From a bacterium (GTDB lineage Bacteria; Planctomycetota; Planctomycetia; Pirellulales; Pirellulaceae): a stretch of DNA of 64,000 nucleotides. The position numbers were made by a program, and so were the translations under genes. The DNA lies in contig JAUIGN010000026.1 of NCBI GenBank assembly GCA_030430075.1, forward strand, positions 1 to 64,000. Direction: 5' to 3'. Shown piece after piece: positions 1 through 8,133 of this stretch (positions are counted from its first letter, which is position 1; each line of letters starts with the position of its first letter). The notes under the pieces were generated by a model. It searched no databases, was not told where the DNA came from, and saw only the letters and a program-made list of their open reading frames with translations.

Positions 1-4
1 CCAC

Positions 5-355
5 GTGCCAGAGAAGCTGGAATATCGTGTTGCTTTCGTCGACTCATGGCAGTCTCCCCGAATGGTGAAACCTGCCACGATAGCAACGCCGTCAAAATGT
101 GTCATACACGCTTGCCGGAAGGACACGATCATCGAAAGCATTCCGGCCACCAATCCCGATCCAGTGGACGTGTGCGGCGCTGGAGACCAGGTCCTGGCCA
201 CGCTCGGCGTGATGCTGGCCGAAGGCAACGGCTTCTTCGAGGCTGCTCGCGTCGCCAACATCGCCGCGGGCCTGAAGTGTGCAAAGCACGGCACGACGCC
301 TGTGTCTCGCAGTGAGCTGGACGACGCTCTGAGGGCTATCCTGGTTGCGGGCTAA
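5..355 (+). pseudogene. C-terminal fragment of a PfkB/RfaE1-like sugar kinase
   Basis: Residues ~45-116 read like the last third of a ribokinase (PfkB) family sugar kinase, closest in wording to the heptose-7-phosphate kinase half of HldE. The motif DVCGAGDQVLATL carries the GAGD anion hole and catalytic Asp, and ANIAAGLKCAKHGTT matches the helix that follows. The sugar-binding N-terminal part is absent. The ~40 residues before the motif do not look like the family, so this is probably a rearranged or decayed remnant rather than a working kinase. The window edge hides what lies upstream. It sits at the edge of a mobile island, which fits a gene broken by insertions. Only the C-terminal assignment is reasonably safe. 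Confidence 0.5.
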
Positions 356-389
356 TCGTCGCAACCAAGTCTCAGTCCAGGGCAGTGCA

Positions 390-626
390 GTGATAAAGGA
401 AATCGCAAGTCAAAGCTGGGTCAAGTATGCAGCGACCATCTTGAGTGCTGTCGTTCTCTTCGCCGGCATCATCGCATCCTACGCGGTCGCGCAGTATCAG
501 ATTCGTGAGTTGAGAGATGAGCTCGACAAAGTGGTCGTGCAGCAGGACGGCGATCATGACAAGATCACCGAGATTGCGAACGACGTCCGATGGATTCGGA
601 CACGACTGGAGGGGATGGGTCGTTGA
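390..626 (+). CDS. small single-pass membrane protein with coiled coil
   Basis: I do not recognise a family. The 78-residue product (GTG start at 390; an ATG at 345 in the same frame overlaps the kinase fragment) has a short N-terminus, one hydrophobic segment at about residues 10-35 (from WVKYAATIL to ASYAVAQ), then a charged helical stretch with heptad-like spacing (IRELRDELDKVVVQQD) and a basic C-terminus ending RTRLEGMGR. This layout (one membrane helix plus a short cytoplasmic coiled coil) resembles phage-borne XhlA/holin-accessory-type proteins, but that is analogy only. It follows the kinase fragment by ~35 bp and has no partner gene nearby. Confidence 0.45.
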   Translation: MIKEIASQSWVKYAATILSAVVLFAGIIASYAVAQYQIRELRDELDKVVVQQDGDHDKITEIANDVRWIRTRLEGMGR

Positions 627-860
627 AGTAAGTGTAACTGCATACGGGCTTGGTCTGGGCCCTGTCACAGAGATCATCACCTGAGCGGCAGCGGCCTCAC
701 ATCGGGCCGCGAAGTCAGCTAAATTGCGCCGCAAACTGAGCACATTAAGTCGACAACATTTGAGAGCAAGATCACCAGCGACAAGAGTGTCATAACTAAT
801 GGAACAGATCTTTGGGAGCTGGCCACCGCAATTCAAGAACCTCCTCCGCGCGTACACCCG

Positions 861-2135
861 CTACTTACCTTTGGTTGAATTGTGCGCCGAAATCAGCGAT
901 TGCGTCTTCTCCACAGAAGGTACTACCAACGGGAAGATCATCTGCCGAAAAATCTCGCCGAGGAAGTTCGTAGAACCACCGTACCTACGATGGAAATGGT
1001 CGAGTATTCTTGTCAATCGGCAATAGGGTGCCGGATGGCTTCCGCTCTTGTTAGCCGTAAAGTCGTGGGGGCCAATTCTAACTCCTTCAAGGAAGACTGC
1101 TACCACGAAGAAAAGGCATGGTCCAGCAACCCGGAAATTCACATCCACGAACCCTGCCGGATCATCTGACCCCCAATTCGCGGATGCAATTAGTAGGTCC
1201 GCTGCCGCCAAGTCCGCATCGAATTCATTGCGCTGGTTCTGCCCTAGCGCTTCAACGTCGCCATACGGTGTCGCGAAAACCATCTTCGGTGCCTTGACGT
1301 GTTCTAGTAACAGGTGTGCGTACTCGTGTGCGACCACAAACAGCTCAGCCATAAATGTCAGGTTTGTCGCGAAAGTTGGTCGAGTAGAATCGGAGAGCGG
1401 AAGCCGCTTTCCAGCCCGGCAATCTCCGTGAATGACATATGCGGCCAAGGTTTTTCCAATCCACTCAATCGAGTCTTGCTTCGTCCAGCCGATTGGCTCC
1501 CAACCAAGCAGCTTGCATGCGATGGTCTCGTCACTGTCCTCGTCCATATGCACGAACTCTAGACTGTACGTCATGATCTTTGCCATTTGATACACAAGTG
1601 AAATCAGGCCACTATTCACTAAGACGATCGCGCGATTTCGCGACGTAGTGCGAGTGACGCTTGCCTGAAATTCTCCTAAAGGCCATTCGCCAACATGAAC
1701 CCCATAGTTCAATTTGTGGCCACGCTCACGAATCAACTCCTCAATGTTCCAACTTAGATCATCCAGAAGTCCTTGAAACGTTATGACTTCGCCTGGCCGT
1801 GCCACAGGCTGGGGTATGCCTGCTCGCTTGAATTCTCTGGCGAATTCTGCACTTCTATCCGAGCTCATACAGTCCGGCTGATAACCGGACGTCATCAACA
1901 TCTTCTTATACTCCACCCGTGCAAGCCGCTTTTCTTCGGCGAATGCTTGCTTCAGCGATATAGTTTTCTTGGGCGCAGCTTTCTTTTTCAACGTTCTTTT
2001 GACTAGTGTTTCGTATCGCTCCGTGGAATAGAAAAAAACCAAATCCGTCGTTATGGTGTGCTTGACTGGATTCAGCCGGGCGTTGCTAAGCATTGCGAAA
2101 GATTCCGCTGACTGCCCCTCCGCGAGGTGCCGCAA
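861..2135 (-). CDS. HExxH zinc metallopeptidase-like protein, 5' end lost to a transposon
   Basis: The 424-residue reading frame contains a gluzincin-type site: HEYAH at residues 270-274 and, ~30 residues later, NEFDAD with E304 as the likely third zinc ligand, as in ImmA/IrrE- or M48-like peptidases. A hydrophobic helix follows (~335-350). The frame stays open upstream of the ATG at 2135 through LDRDDEGQSFYYL and reaches a stop only inside the transposon terminal repeat (~2184). The original N-terminus was therefore very likely removed by the transposon, and translation now would need an internal start. The N-terminal 260 residues match no family I know. Zinc site is seen, protease activity inferred, substrate unknown. 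The gene is AT-richer than those beyond 18 kb. Confidence 0.6.
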   Translation of the reverse strand: MRHLAEGQSAESFAMLSNARLNPVKHTITTDLVFFYSTERYETLVKRTLKKKAAPKKTISLKQAFAEEKRLARVEYKKMLMTSGYQPDCMSSDRSAEFAREFKRAGIPQPVARPGEVITFQGLLDDLSWNIEELIRERGHKLNYGVHVGEWPLGEFQASVTRTTSRNRAIVLVNSGLISLVYQMAKIMTYSLEFVHMDEDSDETIACKLLGWEPIGWTKQDSIEWIGKTLAAYVIHGDCRAGKRLPLSDSTRPTFATNLTFMAELFVVAHEYAHLLLEHVKAPKMVFATPYGDVEALGQNQRNEFDADLAAADLLIASANWGSDDPAGFVDVNFRVAGPCLFFVVAVFLEGVRIGPHDFTANKSGSHPAPYCRLTRILDHFHRRYGGSTNFLGEIFRQMIFPLVVPSVEKTQSLISAHNSTKGK

Positions 2136-2171
2136 GTAATAGAATGATTGGCCTTCATCGTCCCGATCAAG

Positions 2172-2225
2172 TGTTGCTGCGTCTCAAATTATCTGTCCGA
2201 CTTTGTCTCGCTTTGGCTGTCCGAA
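2172..2225 (+). repeat. left transposon end with two transposase-site repeats
   Basis: After a ~9-bp tip (TGTTGCTGC) there are two direct copies of a ~21-bp motif, at 2181-2201 and 2205-2225. They share GTCTC at one edge and CTGTCCGA at the other. The tip and first copy are the inverted counterpart of the right end at 5881-5910. Confidence 0.8.
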
Positions 2226-2264
2226 CATTGGCGTATTCAGGGGAGTTTGGGCAGCGCATAAAGA

Positions 2265-2286
2265 ACGGGCGGTGATTGCCGCCCGT
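2265..2286 (-). terminator. hairpin downstream of the transposon operon
   Basis: A perfect 8-bp stem (ACGGGCGG/CCGCCCGT) with a 6-nt loop. On the minus strand it is followed by TTCTTT and lies ~25 bp past the stop codon of the last transposon gene, so it probably ends the minus-strand operon just inside the left end. The U-tract is short, so termination may be partial. Confidence 0.45.
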
Positions 2287-2311
2287 GGGTGGTGATGGTT
2301 GCTGAGGGTGA

Positions 2312-2602
2312 TCAGTTGCTACGCTTGACGTGACTTAGCAGATAGTGAACGGCCTCGATGAAGTCGCAGCGGCGGGCCGCCATTGTGAAGTCGATGGGAT
2401 TGAAGTTGGTCTCGCAGTGGAAGCAGCGGACGAGATTCTCTTGCGGGTTGAGATCGGATCGGCTCTCGCCGCAACGGGGACAGACGAAGGTGAGTTGGCC
2501 GCCGCGTGACTTCCGGGGCCAGTTCAGGCTCGCCAGCAGCGCTGGAAAGGGAATCTTGTTGCGCAGCTGCCAGAGCTGTTCATCGGTAAAGTGTTTCGGC
2601 AT
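2312..2602 (-). CDS. CHC2-type zinc-finger protein of the transposon
   Basis: This 96-residue protein contains a zinc ribbon (CPRCGES at ~41-47 and CFHC at ~59-62) in the arrangement of the CHC2 zinc finger of DnaG primases. It is followed by NPIDF and an amphipathic helix (FIEAVHYLLSHV). The N-terminus (FTDEQLWQLRNKIPFPALLASL) resembles the primase lead-in helix. No primase catalytic domain follows, so it is a stand-alone DNA-binding module. It is the last gene of the transposon operon, 10 bp after the ATPase. In Tn7-like elements the equivalent position is held by TniQ, a zinc-containing target-selection adaptor, so a targeting role is a reasonable inference but unproven. Confidence 0.65.
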   Translation of the reverse strand: MPKHFTDEQLWQLRNKIPFPALLASLNWPRKSRGGQLTFVCPRCGESRSDLNPQENLVRCFHCETNFNPIDFTMAARRCDFIEAVHYLLSHVKRSN

Positions 2603-2612
2603 GCTCGGCCTC

Positions 2613-3407
2613 CTATTGCAACTGGAACTCGGCGGTCGCCTCGCGAAACACGTCCTGATCCACGCGGGCCGCGCCCATCGCGGTTGCCTGCATCAGACAG
2701 GCGATGGCCAGATTGTTGATGGCCCGCGGCAGGCCGCCGGTGAAGTCATGGAGCAAGTCCTTGACTTCCTCGCCAAAGATCTTCACATCGCCTCCCGCCT
2801 GCGAGATTTGAAAGTCGATGTACTGCGTCGTCTGTTGCTTGTTCAGCGGTCGCAACTGGTAACGCACCGAGATGCGATTCAGCAGGTCGGCGTGTTGGGC
2901 CCGCTTCATCGTGCCGCGGAGCGAATCCTGTCCGGCCAGCAGGATTTTCAGAGGCGGGCCGACATCCAAAGCGGAACTGATCAGCAGGCGCAAGTCGGTC
3001 AGCGATTCGGAGGTGAGCAGATGGGCTTCGTCAAAGATCAAGAGCAGCGTTCCCTCGGCGCGTTGGGCGCGTTCCAGAATCTGCTCGTAGACCCGATCTT
3101 TGCCACGCCGCGGCGGCTCGCCGAGTTGCGTGACGATCAGCTTCATCAGGCCGTTGGCAGGCAGATGGGTAAGATGGCAATAAACCACCTCGCACTGTTG
3201 TGGCGTGAGGCCGTTCAGGAAGCGTTTGAGCAGCGCCGACTTGCCGACGCCGCTCGGTCCGGTGAGCATGCCGAGTTCGCCCATCGTGATCAGGAAGTCG
3301 AGCCTCGCCAGGCCCTCCTTCATGCGTTGGTCCTGCCACAAACCGGTGGCGGCGGCGTGTTCGCAGAACGGTTGGCTGCGAAGTTGGAAGTGTTCCAGAT
3401 ACATCAT
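2613..3407 (-). CDS. TniB/ExeA-like AAA+ ATPase of the transposon
   Basis: The 264-residue protein is a typical ExeA/TniB/TnsC-type AAA+ ATPase. The Walker A motif is GPSGVGKS (50-57), Walker B is LLLIFDEAHLL (~120-130), a sensor region follows with ILLAGQDSLR, and a C-terminal helical lid carries GGLPRAINNLA. The N-terminal YLEHFQLRSQPF is the standard ExeA opening. Such ATPases select target DNA and activate the partner DDE transposase. The ATG overlaps the transposase stop codon (ATGA), which indicates translational coupling, and the CHC2 protein follows after 10 bp. All motifs are intact, so it should be functional. Confidence 0.85.
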   Translation of the reverse strand: MMYLEHFQLRSQPFCEHAAATGLWQDQRMKEGLARLDFLITMGELGMLTGPSGVGKSALLKRFLNGLTPQQCEVVYCHLTHLPANGLMKLIVTQLGEPPRRGKDRVYEQILERAQRAEGTLLLIFDEAHLLTSESLTDLRLLISSALDVGPPLKILLAGQDSLRGTMKRAQHADLLNRISVRYQLRPLNKQQTTQYIDFQISQAGGDVKIFGEEVKDLLHDFTGGLPRAINNLAIACLMQATAMGAARVDQDVFREATAEFQLQ

Positions 3408-4981
3408 GTGTCTCCTTGAGATAAGAGGGATTGGAGTTGAAACAGAACGTGTGGAATGGTCGGCGACTCGGCCTTGGCCACGGCGGCGCGAAGCAGCGAC
3501 TCGCTTACGCGGTTGTGCCGCGCGTGAAAGGCGCGGAGTGCGGCGAGTTCTTCGGGACTGAGCGCGGAGAGTCCACCGTCGCGCCCCAGCAGCTTGGCGA
3601 TCAGTGTGGCGAAGCTGCTGAGCGACCAGATGTTGCGTCTGCTGGCCGACTCAAAGTCGAGCCCCGACTGCCGCCGTTGGTCGTGACTGATCTTGAGGTC
3701 GGCTTCCAGCGCGTCGAGATACGCTGGCTCGATCGGAGGCTGGTTGGGCTGTGAGGCGGGCTGCGGGTGTTGGCCCTTCTCGCGCCCGTAGAGACGACCG
3801 ACGCCCAGATAGTGGCCCTCCGTACTGTAAATCTGGATCTCCTGCGGCTCGTCGCTGGTCAGAAACGGATCGAACCGCACTTCCACGCGGTCGCCGCGAT
3901 GCTTGGGATCGACGGCGTAGTGACAGCCGGCAACCGTCACATCGGAGAAGTCGCGATGCACGACCCGCCGCTCGCGGTGCTGAAACATCTGCATGACGCT
4001 CTGCAACTTGACGTTGCGTTGGAATCGCGTGCCGGCTTCGTAACGATCGCGAGGCGTCTGGCGCGTCTGGCTGTGGACGGCGGCGTGATATTCGACCTCC
4101 AGCCAGGCGTGCAGCGCGCGGTTGATATCTCCCAGCGACAGCAGCCCTGCCGCGCGAATCTCAGTCTCGAGTTGCCCTTGCAGGGTCTGAAAGAACCGCT
4201 CGATCAGCCCACCCGGCGCGGGATCGCGTGGGGGCCGGTGGAGCAGCTTGATGTTCAGCTGGGTGCAGGCCAACCGCAGCGCATTGGCATGATAAATCTT
4301 GGCGTTATCGACATACAGTTCGCGGCTTGCGCCATGCGTGGTCCAGGCGCGGAGCAGGGAGTCGATGAGAATGTCGAGGTTCTCGTGGATGTAATATCTG
4401 GCTTCCACCACGTAGCGGCTGTGGCAGTCGATCCAGGCGGAGAGACGTGTGGTGACGGCGCGTCCTTGATGCAGCACGGGCGGTCCGTGCTCGAAATCGC
4501 CGACCCACAATGCGCCGGCCTGTTCGCGCGACCAGCGGCAACGGATCTGCTGCTTGCTCACGCCAAGCTTGCGGCGTGTGGCTCCTTCCCGGCGAAGGTG
4601 GCGATAGAGGGTTGAGCGAGGCAGGCAGCGACCGAACTCCTGGGCCAGAATGCGATTGATGACGACGTCGCTGCGCCACGGCTGTTCCTTCTTCAGTTCG
4701 ACTGCCCGGTCCAAGAGCGCCTGGTGTTTGGCGCGAGGCCGGCCCCGGTCACTGCGAGCGCGTCGGAACGTCCCTTCGACTCCCTCCTTTCGCAGCCGCT
4801 GCCACCAGCGCCGCAGCGTGCGCACGGAGATCCGCTTCCGCTTGCCGTTGGGTAACAGTCGCTCCTCCGCGGCCAGGATCCGGAAGTACGCCTCGCGGTC
4901 CGCTTCCGGGATCTCTCCCAACAGCAGTGGACTGAGTAGCGAGCAACGGAAGACGGCCCAGGCCTGATCGTCGCGATCCAT
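3404..4981 (-). CDS. TniA-like DD35E transposase
   Basis: This 525-residue transposase has an N-terminal helix-turn-helix region (SVRTLRRWWQRLRKEG, ~52-67), a second DNA-binding region (~90-150), an RNase H-like integrase core (~155-300) and a C-terminal Mu-type beta-barrel region. The catalytic triad reads D162 (WVGDFEHG), D225 (YVDNAK) and E261 (GGLIERFF); the 35-residue spacing between the last two is the classic DD35E arrangement. All three residues are present. It belongs to the TniA/IS481-like group that uses a partner ATPase. It lies 50 bp after the DUF6431 gene and overlaps the ATPase gene by 4 bp. Confidence 0.88.
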   Translation of the reverse strand: MDRDDQAWAVFRCSLLSPLLLGEIPEADREAYFRILAAEERLLPNGKRKRISVRTLRRWWQRLRKEGVEGTFRRARSDRGRPRAKHQALLDRAVELKKEQPWRSDVVINRILAQEFGRCLPRSTLYRHLRREGATRRKLGVSKQQIRCRWSREQAGALWVGDFEHGPPVLHQGRAVTTRLSAWIDCHSRYVVEARYYIHENLDILIDSLLRAWTTHGASRELYVDNAKIYHANALRLACTQLNIKLLHRPPRDPAPGGLIERFFQTLQGQLETEIRAAGLLSLGDINRALHAWLEVEYHAAVHSQTRQTPRDRYEAGTRFQRNVKLQSVMQMFQHRERRVVHRDFSDVTVAGCHYAVDPKHRGDRVEVRFDPFLTSDEPQEIQIYSTEGHYLGVGRLYGREKGQHPQPASQPNQPPIEPAYLDALEADLKISHDQRRQSGLDFESASRRNIWSLSSFATLIAKLLGRDGGLSALSPEELAALRAFHARHNRVSESLLRAAVAKAESPTIPHVLFQLQSLLSQGDT

Positions 4982-5031
4982 AGACTTCTCCTTCGAATTG
5001 AGCGAGTGGCAGTTCGAAGGAGCAAGTTAAC

Positions 5032-5755
5032 TCAGGGGACGCGCGGTCTTGTTGCAAAGCGGGGGAAGAATGACTCGGCAAAAACGCGGTTCCACCGGTC
5101 GATCAGGTGAAGCAGGCGGCGCGCTGTGCGCAAGATCTCGCCGCGTTGCGCGCTGCGGTATTTATGTGGGCTGACCGCACCGACAAAGCGGTGCATCGTG
5201 GAGAGCGGATCGTGTTCGCGCCAGAGTTGCAGACCGGCCTGTAAGGCGGCGGTCTGCGTGCCGAGAAAGAACACGAACCGCCACAGTGTCGAGCGATGCA
5301 GTGCGCGCTCGTCGATCTTCTCCTGGTCCGCTGGCGTGACATAACCGATCGTCCGGCCGCTTGGCGCGACGGTTCGCTGGTATGACAGCTGATCCTGCTC
5401 GAGATAGTCACGCGCCAAGGGGAGCAGGCTGACGCTGGCGTACCGCCGGTAGGGCAGCAGGAAAGTCGGGCAGATCGGTGAACACGCAACCACAACGAGA
5501 GCACCTCCAACGCGCCACGACGATACGGCAGACTTGAACGGTCAAATCGACAATCACACGCACCTGACGTCGCCGCAGATCATGACGAGTGAACCCACCG
5601 TTCGCTTCACAACGACCGCATCGATTACGATAGCGAGCTCCCCTTGAGACCACCTGCCGATGCTGATTCAAGGCTTCCAGAACTGAAGACAGGGGCGCGG
5701 GCAAGACGATACCAAAAACATAAGTTGATGAGAGGAACGGACCCGTTGCCAACAA
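5032..5755 (-). pseudogene. DUF6431-like transposon protein split by a +1 frameshift
   Basis: Two overlapping minus-strand frames together make one DUF6431-like protein. The first (from ~5755) carries a zinc-ribbon pattern (CGRC, then CSRCGCVFTDLPDF); the second continues at FLLPYRRYASVSLLP and runs to 5032. Reading CVFTDLPDF-LLPYRRY across the junction needs one base to be skipped near 5466-5470, at a TTTCC run. The second frame is otherwise clean over 150 residues. This is either a fresh mutation or a programmed +1 shift. DUF6431 proteins occur with transposases of this type; their function is not known to me. The start codon is uncertain because the 5' end overlaps a hairpin. Confidence 0.6.
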
Positions 5756-5779
5756 ACATGGGGTTCGTTCCTCTTTTTT
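5732..5779 (+). terminator. strong intrinsic terminator near the transposon right end
   Basis: A 13-bp stem with one mismatch (5732-5744 pairing with 5761-5773), a 16-nt loop and then TTTTTT at 5774-5779 form a textbook rho-independent terminator reading on the plus strand. No plus-strand gene ends here. It may stop antisense transcription into the element or shield the operon from outside promoters. Confidence 0.6.
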
Positions 5780-5846
5780 ATGCGCGCGCCAGACGAAGGC
5801 GGGCTTCCATGAATTATGCGCGCTAGCGGGCTTCAGGCGGGCTAAG

Positions 5847-5910
5847 GACGGTCAATGAAATCGAGACAATCGCCGCTGATTCCGGTCAGATAAAATGAGA
5901 CGCCGCAAGA
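5847..5910 (-). repeat. right transposon end with two transposase-site repeats
   Basis: Read on the minus strand from 5910: a tip TCTTGCGGC, then a ~21-bp motif at 5901-5881 and a diverged copy at 5867-5847 (GTCTCGATTTCATTGACCGT). The outer ~30 bp match the left end in inverted orientation at about five bases in six. Confidence 0.8.
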
Positions 5911-6725
5911 GTCGCTTGAACAAGGTGAATCGGAGCGCCCCGATCCAGAGCGTGCGATCCGTGGGCATGTCGGAGCCAGTGACATGACACATCTTTATCA
6001 ATGCCAGCCCGCTCCGACGCTTTGCGGACGATCCGCCAGATTTGCGATTGATCCAAGTGACCTCCCTTCCGACTGCGAAAGACCGGCGCATCTTCCGACG
6101 CCTCACCACGCAGCTTCATCACAGCTTTCCAGACCGACGCAGGCACGAGAACGGTGTGGGTCTTGCCGCCCTTGCCGAAGACTGTGATCTGCCCGGCTGA
6201 CTCACGAGCCTGAAGGTGCCGCCATTTCAAAGCGGCAACTTCCGACACTCGAAAGCCGCCCCCGTACAGCACCATCAGGATCGCCCGATTCCGTGGGTTG
6301 TTTTCAAAAGCGATCATCCGGCAGACTTCAGCTTCATCCAGAATCCGCTCCGCCAATTCGTTAGGGAACGAAGGCAACACCAGTGGGCGAGCGGTGTCGA
6401 ACGGCAAGTAGCCAAGACGGTGGCCGAAGGCAAACAGCGACTTCACCGCCGACAACGTGCGGTAGATCGATGAAGGCTTGAGGCTCTGCTCGGCCAGTTC
6501 GTCAGCGAAGGATTGCAGATCGCCAAGGGTGACACGATGCAACGGCTTTTCCATCGCATCGAGGAACCGGAACGCATCCCGCCGGTACGCCCGCACCGTA
6601 TTCTTACCACGACCGTGGAGCCACAACTCGACAAGATGTTCGTCGCTCTCGGCTTGGGACGGTCGGACAAGTGCCGACTCGCCGCCGGTCGTGACCAGTT
6701 CGGTCGCAGGTTGATCCCAATGCAT
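5886..6725 (-). pseudogene. tyrosine recombinase (integrase), 3'-truncated by the transposon
   Basis: The frame encodes an N-terminal SAM-like core-binding domain (~28-105) and a catalytic domain with R159 (GGGFRVSEVAALKW), K188 (GKGGKTHTV) and H249-x-x-R252 (CHWLRHAHGSH). After HLVQATL the protein should continue with the GH...T..Y box, but it switches to AASHFI and stops. The switch falls exactly on the transposon right end (5910), so the second active-site His and the nucleophilic Tyr are gone and the enzyme must be dead. It probably once mobilised the island together with the HTH and RuvB-like genes upstream of it. Confidence 0.85.
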
Positions 6726-6893
6726 GATAACATTCCTTAGCTTGTGTAATTTCTCGTGGTCTTAGGATGATTAACTTTGGGAAATCAGACGGTCTTCACA
6801 CCGTCTTCTTTGCCTCATCGAGTCATCTTTGAGCAGTTCTCAATCAGTCATGAACGCTCTTGGTCCGTTCATCTGCTGATCTTCCAATCACAA

Positions 6894-7382
6894 TCACGCA
6901 CTCTCCGCACGCTTGAAGTATTTGAACACTGTCCGAAGTACGTTTGCTTCGTCTTCACCTTGCGGGCCATTGGGAAAACAAGCGGCCAACGCTGCCTTGA
7001 TCTGATCCGATGTGACATGCACGTTCAGTGAGCCAAGACCAGCGGCCAGAGATGAATTAGGTTCCGGTTGCCGTGCTGGCTTCGGCCTTGGAGGGCGTGG
7101 CGCACTCAATGTCGGACGCCGTTGCACGTCGGGGCGGCGCTCGTAGAAGACCACATACTCGCCCGACACGTTGATACCCGTCTCTTTGACTTGCAGGTTC
7201 TCTTGGGCCATGTCGGCGGTGTAGTAGGGCCGACCGTTGCAGGCCAGTTTCAATGGCTGATGGAAGTTGCCACGCTTCAAATGCCAGTAGAAGTGGCTTC
7301 GGGACATTTCAAGTTGGCGACACATTTCTGCCAAAGAGATCACGGCTTTGGCTGACTCTGTGGTCGTTGTTGCGTTGGTCAT
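6894..7382 (-). CDS. HTH (AlpA/excisionase-like) DNA-binding protein
   Basis: The 162-residue protein (start at 7382; an in-frame ATG at 7421 would add 13 residues) has a helix-turn-helix near its N-terminus: ISLAEMCRQLEMSRSHFYWHL at ~15-35, followed by a wing-like RPYYTADMAQENL. This is the layout of AlpA/Xis-type winged-helix proteins that pair with tyrosine recombinases. The middle is proline-rich and probably disordered; the C-terminus is a helical stretch (IKAALAACF ... VLRTVFKYFKRAE). It lies between the RuvB-like gene and the broken integrase, all on the minus strand, so control of excision or of island genes is a sensible inference. Confidence 0.55.
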   Translation of the reverse strand: MTNATTTTESAKAVISLAEMCRQLEMSRSHFYWHLKRGNFHQPLKLACNGRPYYTADMAQENLQVKETGINVSGEYVVFYERRPDVQRRPTLSAPRPPRPKPARQPEPNSSLAAGLGSLNVHVTSDQIKAALAACFPNGPQGEDEANVLRTVFKYFKRAESA

Positions 7383-7431
7383 TGCACTGCAACCTTTCGG
7401 AAATAGGACGATGATGGACAATCACAATGGG

Positions 7432-8133
7432 TCATGCGGAGGCAATCGCCGATGAAAGATGATCAATGCCATTGGGCGTCAACATTCGGCCTTTGTCGTT
7501 CTTGGTGACCAGACCAAGCCGAATGAAATCCGCTTCAAAACATTCAATCGATTGACGGGGCAGACCAAGGTGTGTTGCCAGGACATTGAGACGCACCGGA
7601 CCCTGGCCTTCACGAAGAAGTTGCAGGTAACGCTGCTCAACCTCATCGAATCCCAGGCAGTCAATTCCTTCGATGTCGCACATGCGTTCGACATGCTGTG
7701 ATGTGATTTGGTCAACGTCCTCAGCGAGCGCACAACGCCTTGCGGCGTCCAACAATCGAACCGCCAGTCTAGGTACACCCCGACTTCGCATTGCAATCTC
7801 GTGGGCTGCATCTTCTGCGAGTTGCCAGCCGAGACGAACACCACGCTGCCGAGTGAGTTGAGCAAGTTCGGCGGAAGAATAATGAGACATCCTGCAATGA
7901 ATCTTGAAACGATGAAGCATGCTGGTTTCGAGCATGAACTCGTGAGTTGTCGCACCAATCAAGCAGAATGGCGGCAGGTGGATGGGTTGTTTGTTACCGC
8001 CGAGAAACAACTTGCGTTCTTCCAATGCTCGGTAAAAACACACCTGCTGTGTCAACTCTTGAATTTCATCCAAGAACAAACAATCTCCGGGTTCCAACAT
8101 CATCAGCAGGCCATGAACGTGTCCTTCCGGCAA
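7432..8133 (-). pseudogene. RuvB-like AAA+ ATPase, 5'-truncated
   Basis: The frame starts just before Walker B (CLFLDEIQEL) and continues with the RuvB-type sensor and lid (LIGATTHEFMLE, then SRGVPRLAVRLLDAARR) and a C-terminal winged helix (GPVRLNVLATHLGLPRQSIE). Walker A and ~90 N-terminal residues are missing. Reading upstream, the frame stays open only to ~8157, where an IS66 remnant begins, so insertion or deletion removed the 5' part. Housekeeping RuvB would sit near ruvA/ruvC; this copy lies in a mobile island behind an HTH and an integrase gene and has diverged, so it is a mobile-element homologue. It has no start codon of its own except a TTG at 8133 and cannot bind ATP normally. Confidence 0.75.

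Larger units (their letters stand above)
2172..5910 (-). mobile_element. 3.74-kb DD35E transposon (TniA/TniB-like) with CHC2 and DUF6431 proteins
   Basis: The element is bounded by matching inverted ends. The left end begins near 2172 and carries GTCTCAAATTATCTGTCCGAC (2181-2201); the right end, read on the minus strand from 5910, carries GTCTCATTTTATCTGACCGG (5901 downwards). Each end also has a second, diverged copy of the same ~21-bp motif just inside (2205-2225 and 5847-5867), as expected of transposase binding sites in Tn7/Tn5053-like elements. All four genes run on the minus strand: DUF6431, transposase, ATPase, zinc protein. No target-site duplication is visible: the left flank belongs to a metallopeptidase gene and the right flank to an integrase gene. 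The element therefore probably deleted or rearranged neighbouring DNA. Confidence 0.8.

Noticed and set aside
5778..5826. Functional dif/XerCD site
   Set aside because: Only one half-site-like word is present at each position; no inverted second arm with a 6-8 bp spacer.
7432..8133. Housekeeping ruvB
   Set aside because: Walker A is missing, there is no ruvA/ruvC, and the gene sits in a mobile module.
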